Below, piece after piece: positions 7,121 through 15,613 of a stretch of DNA of 64,000 bases (within the stretch, counting starts at the first letter, position 1; each line of letters starts with the position of its first letter). Made by a program: the position numbers and the translations under genes. The stretch comes from Acidimicrobiia bacterium. GTDB taxonomy: Bacteria > Actinomycetota > Acidimicrobiia > Spongiisociales > UBA5794. The notes beneath the pieces were generated by a model that was not told the DNA's origin, searched no databases, and worked only from the letters and a program-made list of their open reading frames with translations. The stretch spans positions 186,001 to 250,000 of the forward strand of contig JAWKJB010000001.1 in assembly GCA_041393965.1 (NCBI GenBank). The letters are read 5' to 3'.

Positions 7121-8269
7121 ATGTCGCGTTTTCGCGTTCGGCGCATGCTCACGCTCTTCCTGGCGATCGCTTTGATATCGATCGCTCCGATCGGCGCGTC
7201 CGCACAGACCCAGGGCGATGTCGATGCCGCAGCTCGGGCGAAGGCGCGGGCGGAGGCCCGCCAATCTGCTGCGTACAAGGAGTATGTCGCTGCCTCGGAG
7301 CGACTCGAGGCGGCGCTTGGGGAGTACGACAAGATCCACCACGAGCACCTCGACCTCCAGTACCGGCTCGGGAAGATGGAGGAAGCCGTCACGCGATACC
7401 GGGGAGAAGCCGAGGGTATCGCCACCTCGGCTCGTCAGCTCGTCATCGACGCTTACACGGGGGGCCGTCAGGTCACCATGATCGGTTCGGCCTTCTCAGC
7501 GGGGAGCATTCAGGAGCTGGTGACTTCCCAAGCGCTCATGGACCGTGCAGCGGAAACCGAACTCGAGACGCTCAACAACCTCGATGTGATCTCTCGCCAG
7601 GTCGATAGGTCCACCGCCGAGATGGAAGTCCAACGCGCCGAGGTCAAGGTGGCCGAAGATGCAGCCGCCGTGCTCGTCGACGAGATCAACGATCTGTACG
7701 AGGAACGGCAGGCGATTCTCGACCGCGCCGACGCAGCACTGAGAGAAGCGATCGACGACCTCAAACGCGAGATCAGGGAGAAGAAGATCGAGGACGACCG
7801 CAAGAAGCGCCAGCAGGCGGCAGCGGCGGCCAGCCGTCCGGGGAAGGCAGGCGGAGCACCGCCCGAGACGACGCCCGGCTTCATCTGTCCGGTCCAAGGA
7901 GGCGCATCGTTCTCCGACACCTGGGGGGCCCGCCGATCGGGTGGACGCACCCACAAGGGGGTCGACATGTTCAACGCCCGACACACTCCCCTCCTCGCGG
8001 TCGCAGACGGCAGGATCAAGTTCTCGTCGAACTCGATCGGTGGCCGGTCGACCCACCTGTATGCAGACAACGGCGTGGTCTACTACTACACACATCTTGA
8101 GGGCCACCCGACCGACATCTCTTCCGGACAGCGGGTGTCCAAGGGCACAGTCGTTGGATTCCTCGGGAACTCGGGGAACGCGCGGTATACATCACCGCAC
8201 CTCCATTTCGAGATCCGACCCGGCGGGGTCGCGGTGAACCCCTATCCGACCGTGCGATCGGTCTGCTGA
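7121..8269 (+). CDS. Secreted coiled-coil M23 peptidase (first paralogue)
   Basis: A 382-residue exported protein. The signal peptide is MLTLFLAIALISIAPIGASA, cleaved before QTQGDVD. Residues about 30-235 are Ala/Glu/Arg-rich coiled coil, as in EnvC- or NlpD-type amidase activators and RipA-like proteins. The C-terminal LytM domain keeps the zinc ligands HKGVD and HLHFE and the YYYTHLEG strand, so it could be an active peptidoglycan endopeptidase. A Cys at the start of the domain (GFICPVQGG) and a C-terminal Cys (TVRSVC) probably form a disulfide. The second copy at 24525 has the same plan. Likely role: cell-wall cleavage during growth or division. Substrate bond unknown. Confidence 0.82.
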   Translation: MSRFRVRRMLTLFLAIALISIAPIGASAQTQGDVDAAARAKARAEARQSAAYKEYVAASERLEAALGEYDKIHHEHLDLQYRLGKMEEAVTRYRGEAEGIATSARQLVIDAYTGGRQVTMIGSAFSAGSIQELVTSQALMDRAAETELETLNNLDVISRQVDRSTAEMEVQRAEVKVAEDAAAVLVDEINDLYEERQAILDRADAALREAIDDLKREIREKKIEDDRKKRQQAAAAASRPGKAGGAPPETTPGFICPVQGGASFSDTWGARRSGGRTHKGVDMFNARHTPLLAVADGRIKFSSNSIGGRSTHLYADNGVVYYYTHLEGHPTDISSGQRVSKGTVVGFLGNSGNARYTSPHLHFEIRPGGVAVNPYPTVRSVC

Positions 8270-8284
8270 GCGCTGCAGCGGGGC

Positions 8285-9970
8285 TCAGAACTCCGGTACC
8301 GCCCTCTGCGCGAGCGATTCGAGAGCGAGGTCAGGCGACAGCGTCCCGAAGTGACTCCCGTGTTGGCCACGCAGCCGCGACGAGGCGAAGGCATCGAGGA
8401 GGTCAGTGTCGCCGTGGCGGACGATGAGGGCTCCCGCCCATGCCATTGCGAGGTGTTCGACGATCATCCGTGCCTCCGCCTCCGGATCGGTGGCGTTGTA
8501 CAGGGCATCCTTGGCCCGCTCCACAGCCGCGCGAACATCTGCGTCGGCTGTGTCGAAGGTTTCGAGCTCGACGAAGAAGGCCTTCACGGAGTCGGGTTCC
8601 CGCGTTGCCGCACGCAGGAGATCGAGGGCAATGACATTGCCGGATCCCTCCCAGATGGCATTGAGCGGAGACTCCCGGAACAGCCGTGGCATCATGGACT
8701 CCTCCACATACCCGTTCCCGCCGAGGCATTCCATGGCTTCCCGCACGACAGGCGTCGCCTGCTTCGTCACCCAATACTTGGCGATCGGCAGTGCAATGCG
8801 CTTGAAGGCAGCTTCCTGAGGGTCCATCACGGAACGGTCGAAGGCTCCGGCGACCCTGGTCATCATCAGCGTGGCAACCTCGGTTTCGACCTCAAGGTCG
8901 GCAATCACATTCTGCATCAGCGGCTTGTCGATGAGCGCCGATCCGAAGGCATGCCGGTAGCGCACATGCCACGCCGCCTGGGTGAGGCTCTGACGCATCA
9001 GCGCGGCGGCCGCCATGGTGCAGTCGAGCCTGGTCCCGTTGACCATCTCGATGATCGTGGCGACGCCGCGCCCCTCGTAGCCGACAAGCTCCCCGTAGGT
9101 GTCTTCGAATTCGACCTCGCTCGAGGCGTTTGATCGATTGCCGACCTTGTCCTTGAGTCGCATCAACCGGATCGCGTTGACCGAACCGTCAGGGGCCCAC
9201 CGGGGGACGAGGAAGCACGACAGACCCCCGGGTGCTTGGGCGAGCACCAAGAAGGCATCGCACATCGGTGCCGATGTGAACCACTTATGCCCGGTCAGGC
9301 GATACTCGGCGCCTGGGCCGCCTGTCTTCGCCGGAATCGCCTCGGTGGTGTTGGAGCGAACATCGGATCCTCCTTGCTTTTCGGTCATGCCCATACCCAT
9401 CAGGATGCCCTGCTTGTCGGTGGAGGGAAGGAACCGCGGATCGTATGAACGCGTCGCGATCCTCGGAAGCCATGTGTCGGCGACGGAGTCCGTGGCTCGA
9501 AGGGACGGAACGACCGATGTGGTCATCGAGATGGGACAGAAGTGCCCTGCCTCGATCTGTGAGGACAGGTACATCATTGCCGTCCGCTGCGTGTGGGCGA
9601 AATCGACCGAACCGTCCTCCCACGGCAGGCTGTGGAGCCCGTTCGTCACGGCGAGGTCCAAGAGAGAATGCCATGCAGGGTGGAACTCGACTTGGTCGAT
9701 GCGATTGCCGTACCGGTCGTGGGTATGGAGGACTGGTGGGTTGGTGTTCGCGAGGGTTCCCCACTCGATGACCTCCGCCGTCCCGACCTTCGCTCCGAAT
9801 CGATCGAGGGCCTCGACCGACGCACCCGCTCCCTCGCCTTTGACCGCGGCCTCAAGGATGGGATCGATTCGAAAGAGGTTGTAGTCGATCAGCGGGGGCG
9901 GCTGATTCACGACGGCATGACCCTTCATGCGCAGATCGTAGTCGGTGCGGACGGAGTCGGATTGAGCCAT
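8285..9970 (-). CDS. AidB-like acyl-CoA dehydrogenase
   Basis: A 561-residue flavoprotein, larger than ordinary acyl-CoA dehydrogenases. The N-terminus HAVVNQPPPLIDYNLFR is the hallmark of the AidB subfamily. The middle domain has GMGMTEKQGGSDVRSNTT; the C-terminus has ECLGGNGYVEES and IWEGSGNV, all as in AidB. E. coli AidB is induced by alkylating agents and binds DNA, but its physiological reaction is unresolved; other members may act on branched acyl-CoAs. I start it at ATG 9970 (MAQSDSV); an internal Met at MKGHAVV is possible, and the longer open frame upstream is not family-like. Divergent from the RsiG-like gene, sharing an 88-bp control region. Confidence 0.82.
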   Translation of the reverse strand: MAQSDSVRTDYDLRMKGHAVVNQPPPLIDYNLFRIDPILEAAVKGEGAGASVEALDRFGAKVGTAEVIEWGTLANTNPPVLHTHDRYGNRIDQVEFHPAWHSLLDLAVTNGLHSLPWEDGSVDFAHTQRTAMMYLSSQIEAGHFCPISMTTSVVPSLRATDSVADTWLPRIATRSYDPRFLPSTDKQGILMGMGMTEKQGGSDVRSNTTEAIPAKTGGPGAEYRLTGHKWFTSAPMCDAFLVLAQAPGGLSCFLVPRWAPDGSVNAIRLMRLKDKVGNRSNASSEVEFEDTYGELVGYEGRGVATIIEMVNGTRLDCTMAAAALMRQSLTQAAWHVRYRHAFGSALIDKPLMQNVIADLEVETEVATLMMTRVAGAFDRSVMDPQEAAFKRIALPIAKYWVTKQATPVVREAMECLGGNGYVEESMMPRLFRESPLNAIWEGSGNVIALDLLRAATREPDSVKAFFVELETFDTADADVRAAVERAKDALYNATDPEAEARMIVEHLAMAWAGALIVRHGDTDLLDAFASSRLRGQHGSHFGTLSPDLALESLAQRAVPEF

Positions 9971-10058
9971 CCCCGCGGCAGCACCGGGCGTTGTGCCCGA
10001 ACGGTCCGGTCGGGCTGCCCACCAATGGTTGCTAACTTGGGAGCTGCAAGGAGTTGCA

Positions 10059-10601
10059 ATGGAACCGCATCGCAGACGAATCGACCAGGTCCTGGATCCG
10101 ACCTTCACCGAAGGGCTCGACGGGGTGCCGCTCGACGAGATCAGGATGCGTCGGGCAATGCTCGATGACCTCGACACCGAGTTCTCGTACTATCGGCGCA
10201 TCCTGCACGGTCGAATGGATCTCCTCGACTTCGAGCTCCGCCGGCGTGCCGGCACCGAGACCCGTTCACTGATCGAGGCACTCCCTGACATCCTTCGCGA
10301 CGGGGCATCGGGGCACACTTCCAACCCGCTCGATCGAGCGCTCACCGTCACGACGCCACCGTTTGCCGGTGAGGGCCGCCGGGAAGTCGACCGTGCCCTC
10401 GCCGACGACTTCCTCGCCCGACTCCCGACGCTCGATGATCGCGAACTCACGGAGATCCGCGACGGTCTCGGCGCGGCCGAACGCGAGGTATCCGACCAGC
10501 GCCGCGCCGTGTACGACGCACACGATGTGATCACCGCGGAACTGACCCGCCGCTATCGCGAGGGGGTCGCGGACGCAGACGAGCTGCTGTCCGCGAACTA
10601 G
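10059..10601 (+). CDS. RsiG-like c-di-GMP-binding anti-sigma factor homologue
   Basis: A 180-residue, largely helical protein. RsiG of Streptomyces holds sigma WhiG when bound to c-di-GMP through the motif E(X)3S(X)2R(X)3Q(X)3D on a coiled coil. Here the first copy reads D39-S43-R46-H50-D54 and the second E141-S145-R148-Y152-D156, with exactly the same spacing; only the Glu (to Asp) and Gln (to His or Tyr) positions vary. The segment LDGVPLDEIRMRR before the first copy also fits the family often labelled 'aerial mycelium formation protein'. The ATG start at 10059 has AAGGAG just upstream. No WhiG-type sigma gene is in the window, so its partner must be encoded elsewhere. Ligand binding is inferred. 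Confidence 0.72.
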   Translation: MEPHRRRIDQVLDPTFTEGLDGVPLDEIRMRRAMLDDLDTEFSYYRRILHGRMDLLDFELRRRAGTETRSLIEALPDILRDGASGHTSNPLDRALTVTTPPFAGEGRREVDRALADDFLARLPTLDDRELTEIRDGLGAAEREVSDQRRAVYDAHDVITAELTRRYREGVADADELLSAN

Positions 10602-10617
10602 TGGTCAGCCGCTAACC

Positions 10618-11547
10618 GTGCGTTTCGAAAGAGTCCGGTCAGGGCTCACCGAATCATCTGACGAAGTCGAAGCCGTTGCCATTAACCGCGAAGGGGATGT
10701 CCTGTACTCGTCCGGGGATGTCCACCGGCCCATCTTCTACCGATCAGCGATCAAGCCCTTTCAGGCATTGGCGGCGCGCAGAACCGGTCTCGAGCTTCCC
10801 GCAGAACATCTCGCCGTGTCGTGTGCGAGCCACGGCGGTCATCCGGTGCATCTCGCGATCGTCAGGAGGATCCTCGACGATGCGGGCCTGGCCGAATCGA
10901 GCCTGCGTTGCACACCTGGGCGCCCCCGCGCGCGTTCTGCCGATGTGTTGCGCATCGCAGCGGGGGATATGAAGCGGCGACCCATTCTGCACACCTGTTC
11001 GGGAAAGCATGCAGGATGGCTTGCGGCCTGCGCACGCGCCGGTTGGGACACCGGAACCTACCTCGCCGAGAACCACCCGCTTCAGCGGCTCATCGTCGAT
11101 GTCGTCGCCGACGCCACCGGGGTCGATCCTGAACCCACCGGCGTCGACGGATGCGGGGCTCCGACCCTACGGGGGACCATCACCGGTCTCGCAACGGCTT
11201 TTTCCCGGTTCGGGACAGACGCCGAAACCGCACCGATCGCATCGGCAATGGGTCGTTTCGGCTCGCTCGTCTCGGACAACACGATGGACGAAGGCAGCGT
11301 CGCGGCGATGTGGGGAGGAACCATCAAGTGCGGTGCTGAAGGCTTGCTCGCGATGGAACGCGGCGGCGTCGCGATCGTTACGAAATCAATATCCGGGGAT
11401 GACACCAACGCGCTTGCTGCCGCCCTCCGCGTCGCCGAACGGCTCGGCATGCTGACACCTGCCATGATCGACGCCATCGCGCGTCCTCTTGCGCCCCCGG
11501 TTCTCGGTGCTGGCAAACCGGTCGGCGTCCTTGAGTTGGTAGAGTAG
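10618..11547 (+). CDS. L-asparaginase II family (AnsA_II) amidohydrolase
   Basis: A 309-residue protein of the Rhizobium-etli-type asparaginase family, which is related to serine beta-lactamase-like folds rather than to E. coli asparaginase. Recognisable blocks: FYRSAIKPFQAL (a Ser-x-x-Lys pair), VSCASHGGHPVHL, LHTCSGKHAGWL, VDGCGAPT and SAMGRFGSLVS. It should hydrolyse asparagine to aspartate and ammonia in the cytoplasm. GTG start. It follows the RsiG-like gene by 16 bp and precedes the acetyltransferase gene by 2 bp, so four genes (10059-13702) may be co-transcribed. Nothing links it to a dedicated pathway. Confidence 0.8.
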   Translation: MRFERVRSGLTESSDEVEAVAINREGDVLYSSGDVHRPIFYRSAIKPFQALAARRTGLELPAEHLAVSCASHGGHPVHLAIVRRILDDAGLAESSLRCTPGRPRARSADVLRIAAGDMKRRPILHTCSGKHAGWLAACARAGWDTGTYLAENHPLQRLIVDVVADATGVDPEPTGVDGCGAPTLRGTITGLATAFSRFGTDAETAPIASAMGRFGSLVSDNTMDEGSVAAMWGGTIKCGAEGLLAMERGGVAIVTKSISGDDTNALAAALRVAERLGMLTPAMIDAIARPLAPPVLGAGKPVGVLELVE

Positions 11548-11549
11548 CC

Positions 11550-12458
11550 ATGCCGGCTTGGCACGACCCGTGGTCTTCGTTTCCGCGCACCGGTACACCG
11601 GCGGCCCCGCTGACGGGCCCGTTTCCGTTTCGGGGGTTTCTCAGCGCGGCGTGGGAGCATCGCAGCAGCGCCGAAGCCGAACTCCATCTCGCGGCCAGCG
11701 GCGACTCTGGTGTTGCCGTCGCCGCCGCCGAAGGCCACATCACCTTCGTCGGTGAGGGGAACCTCACCGACTATCACGCACCGGTCGGAGACGAGGCGCT
11801 CGAACTGTTCACGGAGCTCTTGGCTGATCGCCCGGGTCGAACCTTCCGCTTTGATTCTCTTCCCGCTGAAGCCGTATCGGTGGTCACCGAGGCGCTCAAG
11901 CGCATCGGTGCCACCCACACCATCAGCGAGCACGCGGCCACGGCCGTGTTGGACCTTCCGGACTCGTTCGATCAGTGGCTCGCGAGCATCGGCAAGAAGG
12001 AACGCCATGAGGTGCGCCGCAAACGGCGGCGATTCGACGAAGCGTTCGGCGAGGCGACCATCGTGGAGGGCCGCTCCGATCTGCTTCCGGCGTTCTGCTC
12101 GATGCACCGCAGCGCTGACGGCGACAAGGGCAGCTTCATGACCAACCGCATGGTGTCCTTCTTCAAGGCACTCCTCAAGGAGGCCGACGCCACGATTCAC
12201 TTGTTGGAATGTGATGGAAGGCCTCGCGCGGGCGCCTTCGGTTGGGAGACTGACGACGGCTACTTCTACTACAACTCGGCGCTCGACCGTGAGGCGTTGT
12301 CGGCGTCCCCCGGTGTCGTGCTGTTCACGACGCTGATCGAATACCAGATCGAGCGTGGGGCAGCGGTCGTCGACTTCCTCAAGGGCGATGAGACCTACAA
12401 GTACCGGCATGGCGCGCGTCGTCGCCCCCTGTATGCCGTCGAGGGTGTGCTGCTGTGA
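11550..12458 (+). CDS. GNAT-fold acyltransferase (BioF2/CelD-like, COG5653 type)
   Basis: A 302-residue protein with the GNAT domain seen in CelD and FemAB-like enzymes. Core features: FDQWLASIGKKERHEVRRKRR near 140-160, a FCSMHRSADGDKG segment, and the end block VVDFLKGDETYKYRHG, which is characteristic of this group. Members transfer acyl or aminoacyl groups in cell-envelope or polysaccharide synthesis. The gene is 2 bp after the asparaginase gene and overlaps the glycosyltransferase start by 4 bp (GTGA), so tight co-expression with a thiol or sugar pathway is likely. Substrate unknown. If the neighbour is truly MshA, an involvement in mycothiol-type chemistry is conceivable, but unproven. 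Confidence 0.65.
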   Translation: MPAWHDPWSSFPRTGTPAAPLTGPFPFRGFLSAAWEHRSSAEAELHLAASGDSGVAVAAAEGHITFVGEGNLTDYHAPVGDEALELFTELLADRPGRTFRFDSLPAEAVSVVTEALKRIGATHTISEHAATAVLDLPDSFDQWLASIGKKERHEVRRKRRRFDEAFGEATIVEGRSDLLPAFCSMHRSADGDKGSFMTNRMVSFFKALLKEADATIHLLECDGRPRAGAFGWETDDGYFYYNSALDREALSASPGVVLFTTLIEYQIERGAAVVDFLKGDETYKYRHGARRRPLYAVEGVLL

Positions 12459-13702
12459 TCACCGATGTTGCTTATGTGGCCATGCACTCGTCACCCCTCG
12501 TCCAGCCCGGATCGGGCGACTCGGGGGGCATGAATGTGTACCTCGACCAGTTGGCGAGGACGATGGCCGGGCGAGGCATCAGCGTGACCACCTTCACGCG
12601 CCGAACCTCGGTCATCAACCCGACCGTCGTCGAGGTGACAGACCGCTATCGAGTCGTCCACATCGATGCCGGCCCTGTGGGCACGATGACGCTCGGCGAC
12701 ATGAAGGCGCATGTCCCCGCATTTGCCGCGGGCGTCATCGACTGGATCGACGGCGCTGGCGCCAAGTTCGACCTCGTCCACAGCCACTACTGGCTTTCTG
12801 GTCGCACCGGCGTGCGAGTCAAGAATGTGTACGGCATACCGCTCGCCAATTCGTTCCACACGCTCGGCAGGGTCAAGGACCGCGTGCGACGACCGGGCGA
12901 GTCGCCGTCGAGTGTGACCCGCCTGTTGACCGAGGAAGAGGTCATCGCGAACGCGGACTGTGTCATTGCTTCGACTCCGTACGAATTCGAGGACCTGCTT
13001 GAGCATTACGGGGCAAGCCCCGAACGCCTCTGCGTGAGCCCCCCGGGGGTGGACCATGCCGTGTTCCGGCCGAGCTCACGATCGATGGCCCGCAACCGTC
13101 TCGACCTCGGCCGTGAACCCATTGTCCTGTACGCAGGGAGAATCCAGCCACACAAGGGAACGGCGGTCGCCGTCGACGCGTACGCTCGCCTCCGCGCAAC
13201 ACTCGACCCCTCGATCGGTACGCCTCGCATGATCATCGTCGGTGGGGCAAGTGGCCCCGATGGCGCTGCCGAGGTCGCGGCCTGCCGAAAGATCGCAACA
13301 AGGGAAGGAGTCCTCGACGGCATCAGCAGAGTCGCTCCGGTCCCCCACGATGTCCTCGCCGACTACTACCGGGCGGCGAATCTCGTCATCGTCCCGTCCC
13401 GTTCCGAGTCGTTCGGGCTGGTCGCAGCCGAGGCGCAGGCGTGCGGCACCCCAGTCGTCGCCGCCAACGCCGGTGGCCTCCAGTACATCGTCGCATCGTG
13501 CGAAAGTGGGCTCCTCGTGGATCGCCCGAACCCTGATGCGTTCGCCGCTGCCATGCGGGCCATCCTCGAGCACAACGAGTTTGCGCGCCGTCTCTCGGAG
13601 GGTGCCGTGGCCTTCTCCCAGCGCTTCTCATGGGACGCAACCGCCAAGCGGCTGCTCGAACTCTACGACGGCATCACCGGCGGCGATGAACCACTGGGTT
13701 GA
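12455..13702 (+). CDS. mshA: GT4 glycosyltransferase, MshA-like (D-inositol-3-phosphate glycosyltransferase)
   Basis: A 415-residue GT-B enzyme. The N-terminus MHSSPLVQPGSGDSGGMNVY is the MshA signature, followed by DLVHSHYWLSG and ANSFHTLGRVKD, as in mycobacterial MshA. The C-terminal domain has YAGRIQPHKG, RSESFGLVAAEAQACGTPVV (the EX7E donor site) and GLLVDRPNPDAFAAAM. MshA joins GlcNAc from UDP-GlcNAc to inositol-3-phosphate, the first step of mycothiol, the main actinobacterial thiol. Sucrose-phosphate-synthase-like enzymes share parts of these motifs, so the alternative is another GT4. Start GTG overlaps the preceding gene. A hairpin follows the stop. Confidence 0.7.
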   Translation: MITDVAYVAMHSSPLVQPGSGDSGGMNVYLDQLARTMAGRGISVTTFTRRTSVINPTVVEVTDRYRVVHIDAGPVGTMTLGDMKAHVPAFAAGVIDWIDGAGAKFDLVHSHYWLSGRTGVRVKNVYGIPLANSFHTLGRVKDRVRRPGESPSSVTRLLTEEEVIANADCVIASTPYEFEDLLEHYGASPERLCVSPPGVDHAVFRPSSRSMARNRLDLGREPIVLYAGRIQPHKGTAVAVDAYARLRATLDPSIGTPRMIIVGGASGPDGAAEVAACRKIATREGVLDGISRVAPVPHDVLADYYRAANLVIVPSRSESFGLVAAEAQACGTPVVAANAGGLQYIVASCESGLLVDRPNPDAFAAAMRAILEHNEFARRLSEGAVAFSQRFSWDATAKRLLELYDGITGGDEPLG

Positions 13703-13707
13703 TCACT

Positions 13708-13730
13708 CCGGATGCCCCGGCATCATCCGG
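13708..13730 (+). terminator. Hairpin after the MshA-like gene
   Basis: A 7-bp stem CCGGATG / CATCCGG with a 9-nt loop begins 6 bp after the stop codon; an alternative GATGCC / GGCATC pairing uses the loop. There is no T-tract, so it may be a weak or protein-assisted terminator. Confidence 0.4.
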
Positions 13731-13773
13731 CGGCAACGCGAAAAGTTCCGTCAGGAGACTTTCACACAGGATC

Positions 13774-13815
13774 TTGTGCACAACGACCTGTGGATAGTGG
13801 TGGATATGTGGAGAA
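13774..13815. promoter_or_regulatory. Cluster of three DnaA-box-like 9-mers
   Basis: TTGTGCACA at 13774-13782, then on the other strand CTATCCACA (13789-13797) and TTCTCCACA (13807-13815). Each differs by one base from the actinobacterial box TTGTCCACA or the classical TTATCCACA. Three near-boxes in 42 bp of non-coding DNA is suggestive, but chance is possible. Confidence 0.4.
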
Positions 13816-14096
13816 CCACGCCATTTGAATAGGTGCAACGCACGAGGTAGCCGCAGTTGGGCTGAAACAGGGAGGAATTCGCTTCGTTTGGCAGCGTCGC
13901 GAGAGGGTTGATTCGGGATTCGATTGTTCGTACATTGCCAAGCGAAAGGCCCGATGTGCCAAGGCAACAACACCTCGTTCGGGGAAGTGCGGGGCAAGAT
14001 GTCGGGGTTCGTCGGGCCTTTCCTGAACCTCCGGACCGTGATCGGTGCCCCGTCGACCGACGCCAAGGCTCCGTTCCGAAACGGTACGCTGCTGAG

Positions 14097-14645
14097 GTGG
14101 CACGGATCACCGGTCTCGAACTTCCGATCCCGTGGGACGGCTTCGGATGGCCATCCGAACCGCTCCTCAACGGCATCACGCTGACAACCGGTGACCCCAA
14201 ATGGACCTGGGACCCGACCCCACCGCGCCTCGCCGTGCCGGCTCGGCCACACCATGAGGGAGTCTTCGTCGACCGGTGGGTCATCGACCATGTTGTGCTC
14301 CTCGTCCCGTCGCTCGAATCTGCGATCGGAACGCTTGCCGAGGCGGGTCTCGTGCCACGGCTCAGGATGCAGGTACGGGAGCGACCGGCGGCGTTCTTCC
14401 GGGCAGGCCCAGTGCTCGAGGTCATCGAAGCGCCGGTGCGCAACGACGCCCTGTACGGGATCGCGGTCGCGACGACCGAAGCGCTCGATGCGGTTGCCCT
14501 CAACTGGCGCGCGCGGGGGCTTGCCGTCGGCGAGGTGAAACGGGCAATTCAACCGGGGCGACGGATCTTCACGGTCCATGACCTCGATGCCGGCTTCGCC
14601 GTCATGAGCGCGGATCGTCAGGTTCAACCCGCCGATCTCGGATGA
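14097..14645 (+). CDS. VOC (glyoxalase/dioxygenase superfamily)-like protein
   Basis: A 182-residue protein started at GTG 14097 (MARITGLELPIPW). From about residue 62 it shows a VOC-type module: WVIDHVVLLVPSLESAIGTLAEAGL, then RPAAFFRAGPVLEVIEAP, as in glyoxalase-like proteins that detect or convert small substrates with a metal. The His in IDHVV and the Glu in LEVIE are the usual metal-ligand positions. Two half-modules appear incomplete, so it may act as a dimer. Its stop abuts the stop of the convergent P-loop gene, with no spacer. Substrate unknown. Confidence 0.6.
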   Translation: MARITGLELPIPWDGFGWPSEPLLNGITLTTGDPKWTWDPTPPRLAVPARPHHEGVFVDRWVIDHVVLLVPSLESAIGTLAEAGLVPRLRMQVRERPAAFFRAGPVLEVIEAPVRNDALYGIAVATTEALDAVALNWRARGLAVGEVKRAIQPGRRIFTVHDLDAGFAVMSADRQVQPADLG

Positions 14646-15596
14646 TCAGACGCCGAAGATCAGTTCACGCAGGCGCACCCTCGTCGTTGCGAAGGTGCCG
14701 AGATCGACTCGGATCGATCCGAGACGCAGCCCCCGCATCGCATCACCGTGGCGCGTCGCGACGCGCACGGTCCCGTCACGCTGCTCGAGGACACCGAGAC
14801 CGAGGCAGGCCCCGTGCTCGTCCTGGACCCCCACCAGCATCGAATCGAGTCTGCTGACATCGAATCCTGTGGGAAGCGTCGGTGCGAACACCGTCGTCTG
14901 CACCCGCCAGCGCGGCGGCTCGTCGCCCAATTCCCGGTGGAACGCTGAAGCTCGCGCCTGGACCCGTTCCGTTGGCGACAGGGGAACGACATCGGAAGGC
15001 GGTGGCACCTCAGCGATTCTCACCGACAAGAAGCGCCGCAGCATGCCGATGGCCGGATCGAGTTCGCTGCCGCGTTGGATGGCAACGACGAGACTGGGTT
15101 CGGTGATTTCGGCGAGGTGATACTTGAGTGTTTGACCGACCACGCCCGAGATCACGCGGGATGTATCGACGATCACGAGCTCCGCGGATTGGCGGGCGGT
15201 CGCGACAAGAGAAGCGACCGCAACCACATCGGGGAGGACGACACCGTTCGGTTCGATCGATCCGACGAATCGCAGAGCGTCCGGAACATGCATCTCGCTG
15301 AGGTCGTCGACGGTCGACACGAACTTGAGACCGACACAGGCAGGGGGGCCCACCGTGGCGGCTGCGACATCGGCGTCGATGAACGCGACAGACCGCCCAG
15401 CTTGGATCGCTTCGCGGATCATCAGCTTCGCAAGGCTTGTCTTGCCGGTGTCTGCGTCACCGATCACGAGGACAACACCGACGAGCTCCCGCATCCGTAC
15501 GCGCAACCCGTCATGTGCGGTTGTTTCGGCTGCGATGTCCACGAACCGGCCTCCTGGCGTCAGCGGCGAGTCTACGGCCGGTGTCTCGCTGGACAT
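14646..15596 (-). CDS. Clp1/Grc3-like P-loop NTPase (putative polynucleotide 5'-kinase family)
   Basis: A 316-residue protein with Walker A GDADTGKTS at 46-54, preceded by a hydrophobic strand (VGVVLVIG), then VAFIDADVAAATVGPP, which matches the Clp1 pattern (DxDxGQxxxxPP-like). Later, LVIVDTSRVISGVVGQTLKYH resembles the G-[FVI]-G-LKYH-type end of Clp1 kinase domains. In eukaryotes and archaea the family phosphorylates RNA 5' ends; bacterial members are little studied. No signal peptide. It lies 17 bp upstream of nothing conserved on its strand; the amidotransferase gene precedes it by 17 bp, so they may be co-transcribed. RNA or DNA as substrate is inference. Confidence 0.6.
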   Translation of the reverse strand: MSSETPAVDSPLTPGGRFVDIAAETTAHDGLRVRMRELVGVVLVIGDADTGKTSLAKLMIREAIQAGRSVAFIDADVAAATVGPPACVGLKFVSTVDDLSEMHVPDALRFVGSIEPNGVVLPDVVAVASLVATARQSAELVIVDTSRVISGVVGQTLKYHLAEITEPSLVVAIQRGSELDPAIGMLRRFLSVRIAEVPPPSDVVPLSPTERVQARASAFHRELGDEPPRWRVQTTVFAPTLPTGFDVSRLDSMLVGVQDEHGACLGLGVLEQRDGTVRVATRHGDAMRGLRLGSIRVDLGTFATTRVRLRELIFGV

Positions 15597-15613
15597 CGCA
15601 GCGATGTCGCTGG

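Larger units (their letters stand above)
13703..14096. other. Gene-free stretch of 394 bp
   Basis: No convincing gene on either strand. It is less G+C-rich than its neighbours. It holds the hairpin at 13708-13730 and a cluster of DnaA-box-like 9-mers at 13774-13815. The small frames inside (from 13908 or 13924) have no ribosome site and no family features. Confidence 0.6.

Noticed and set aside
13774..13815. Replication origin
   Set aside because: No dnaA, dnaN, gyrB or rpmH nearby and only three imperfect boxes.
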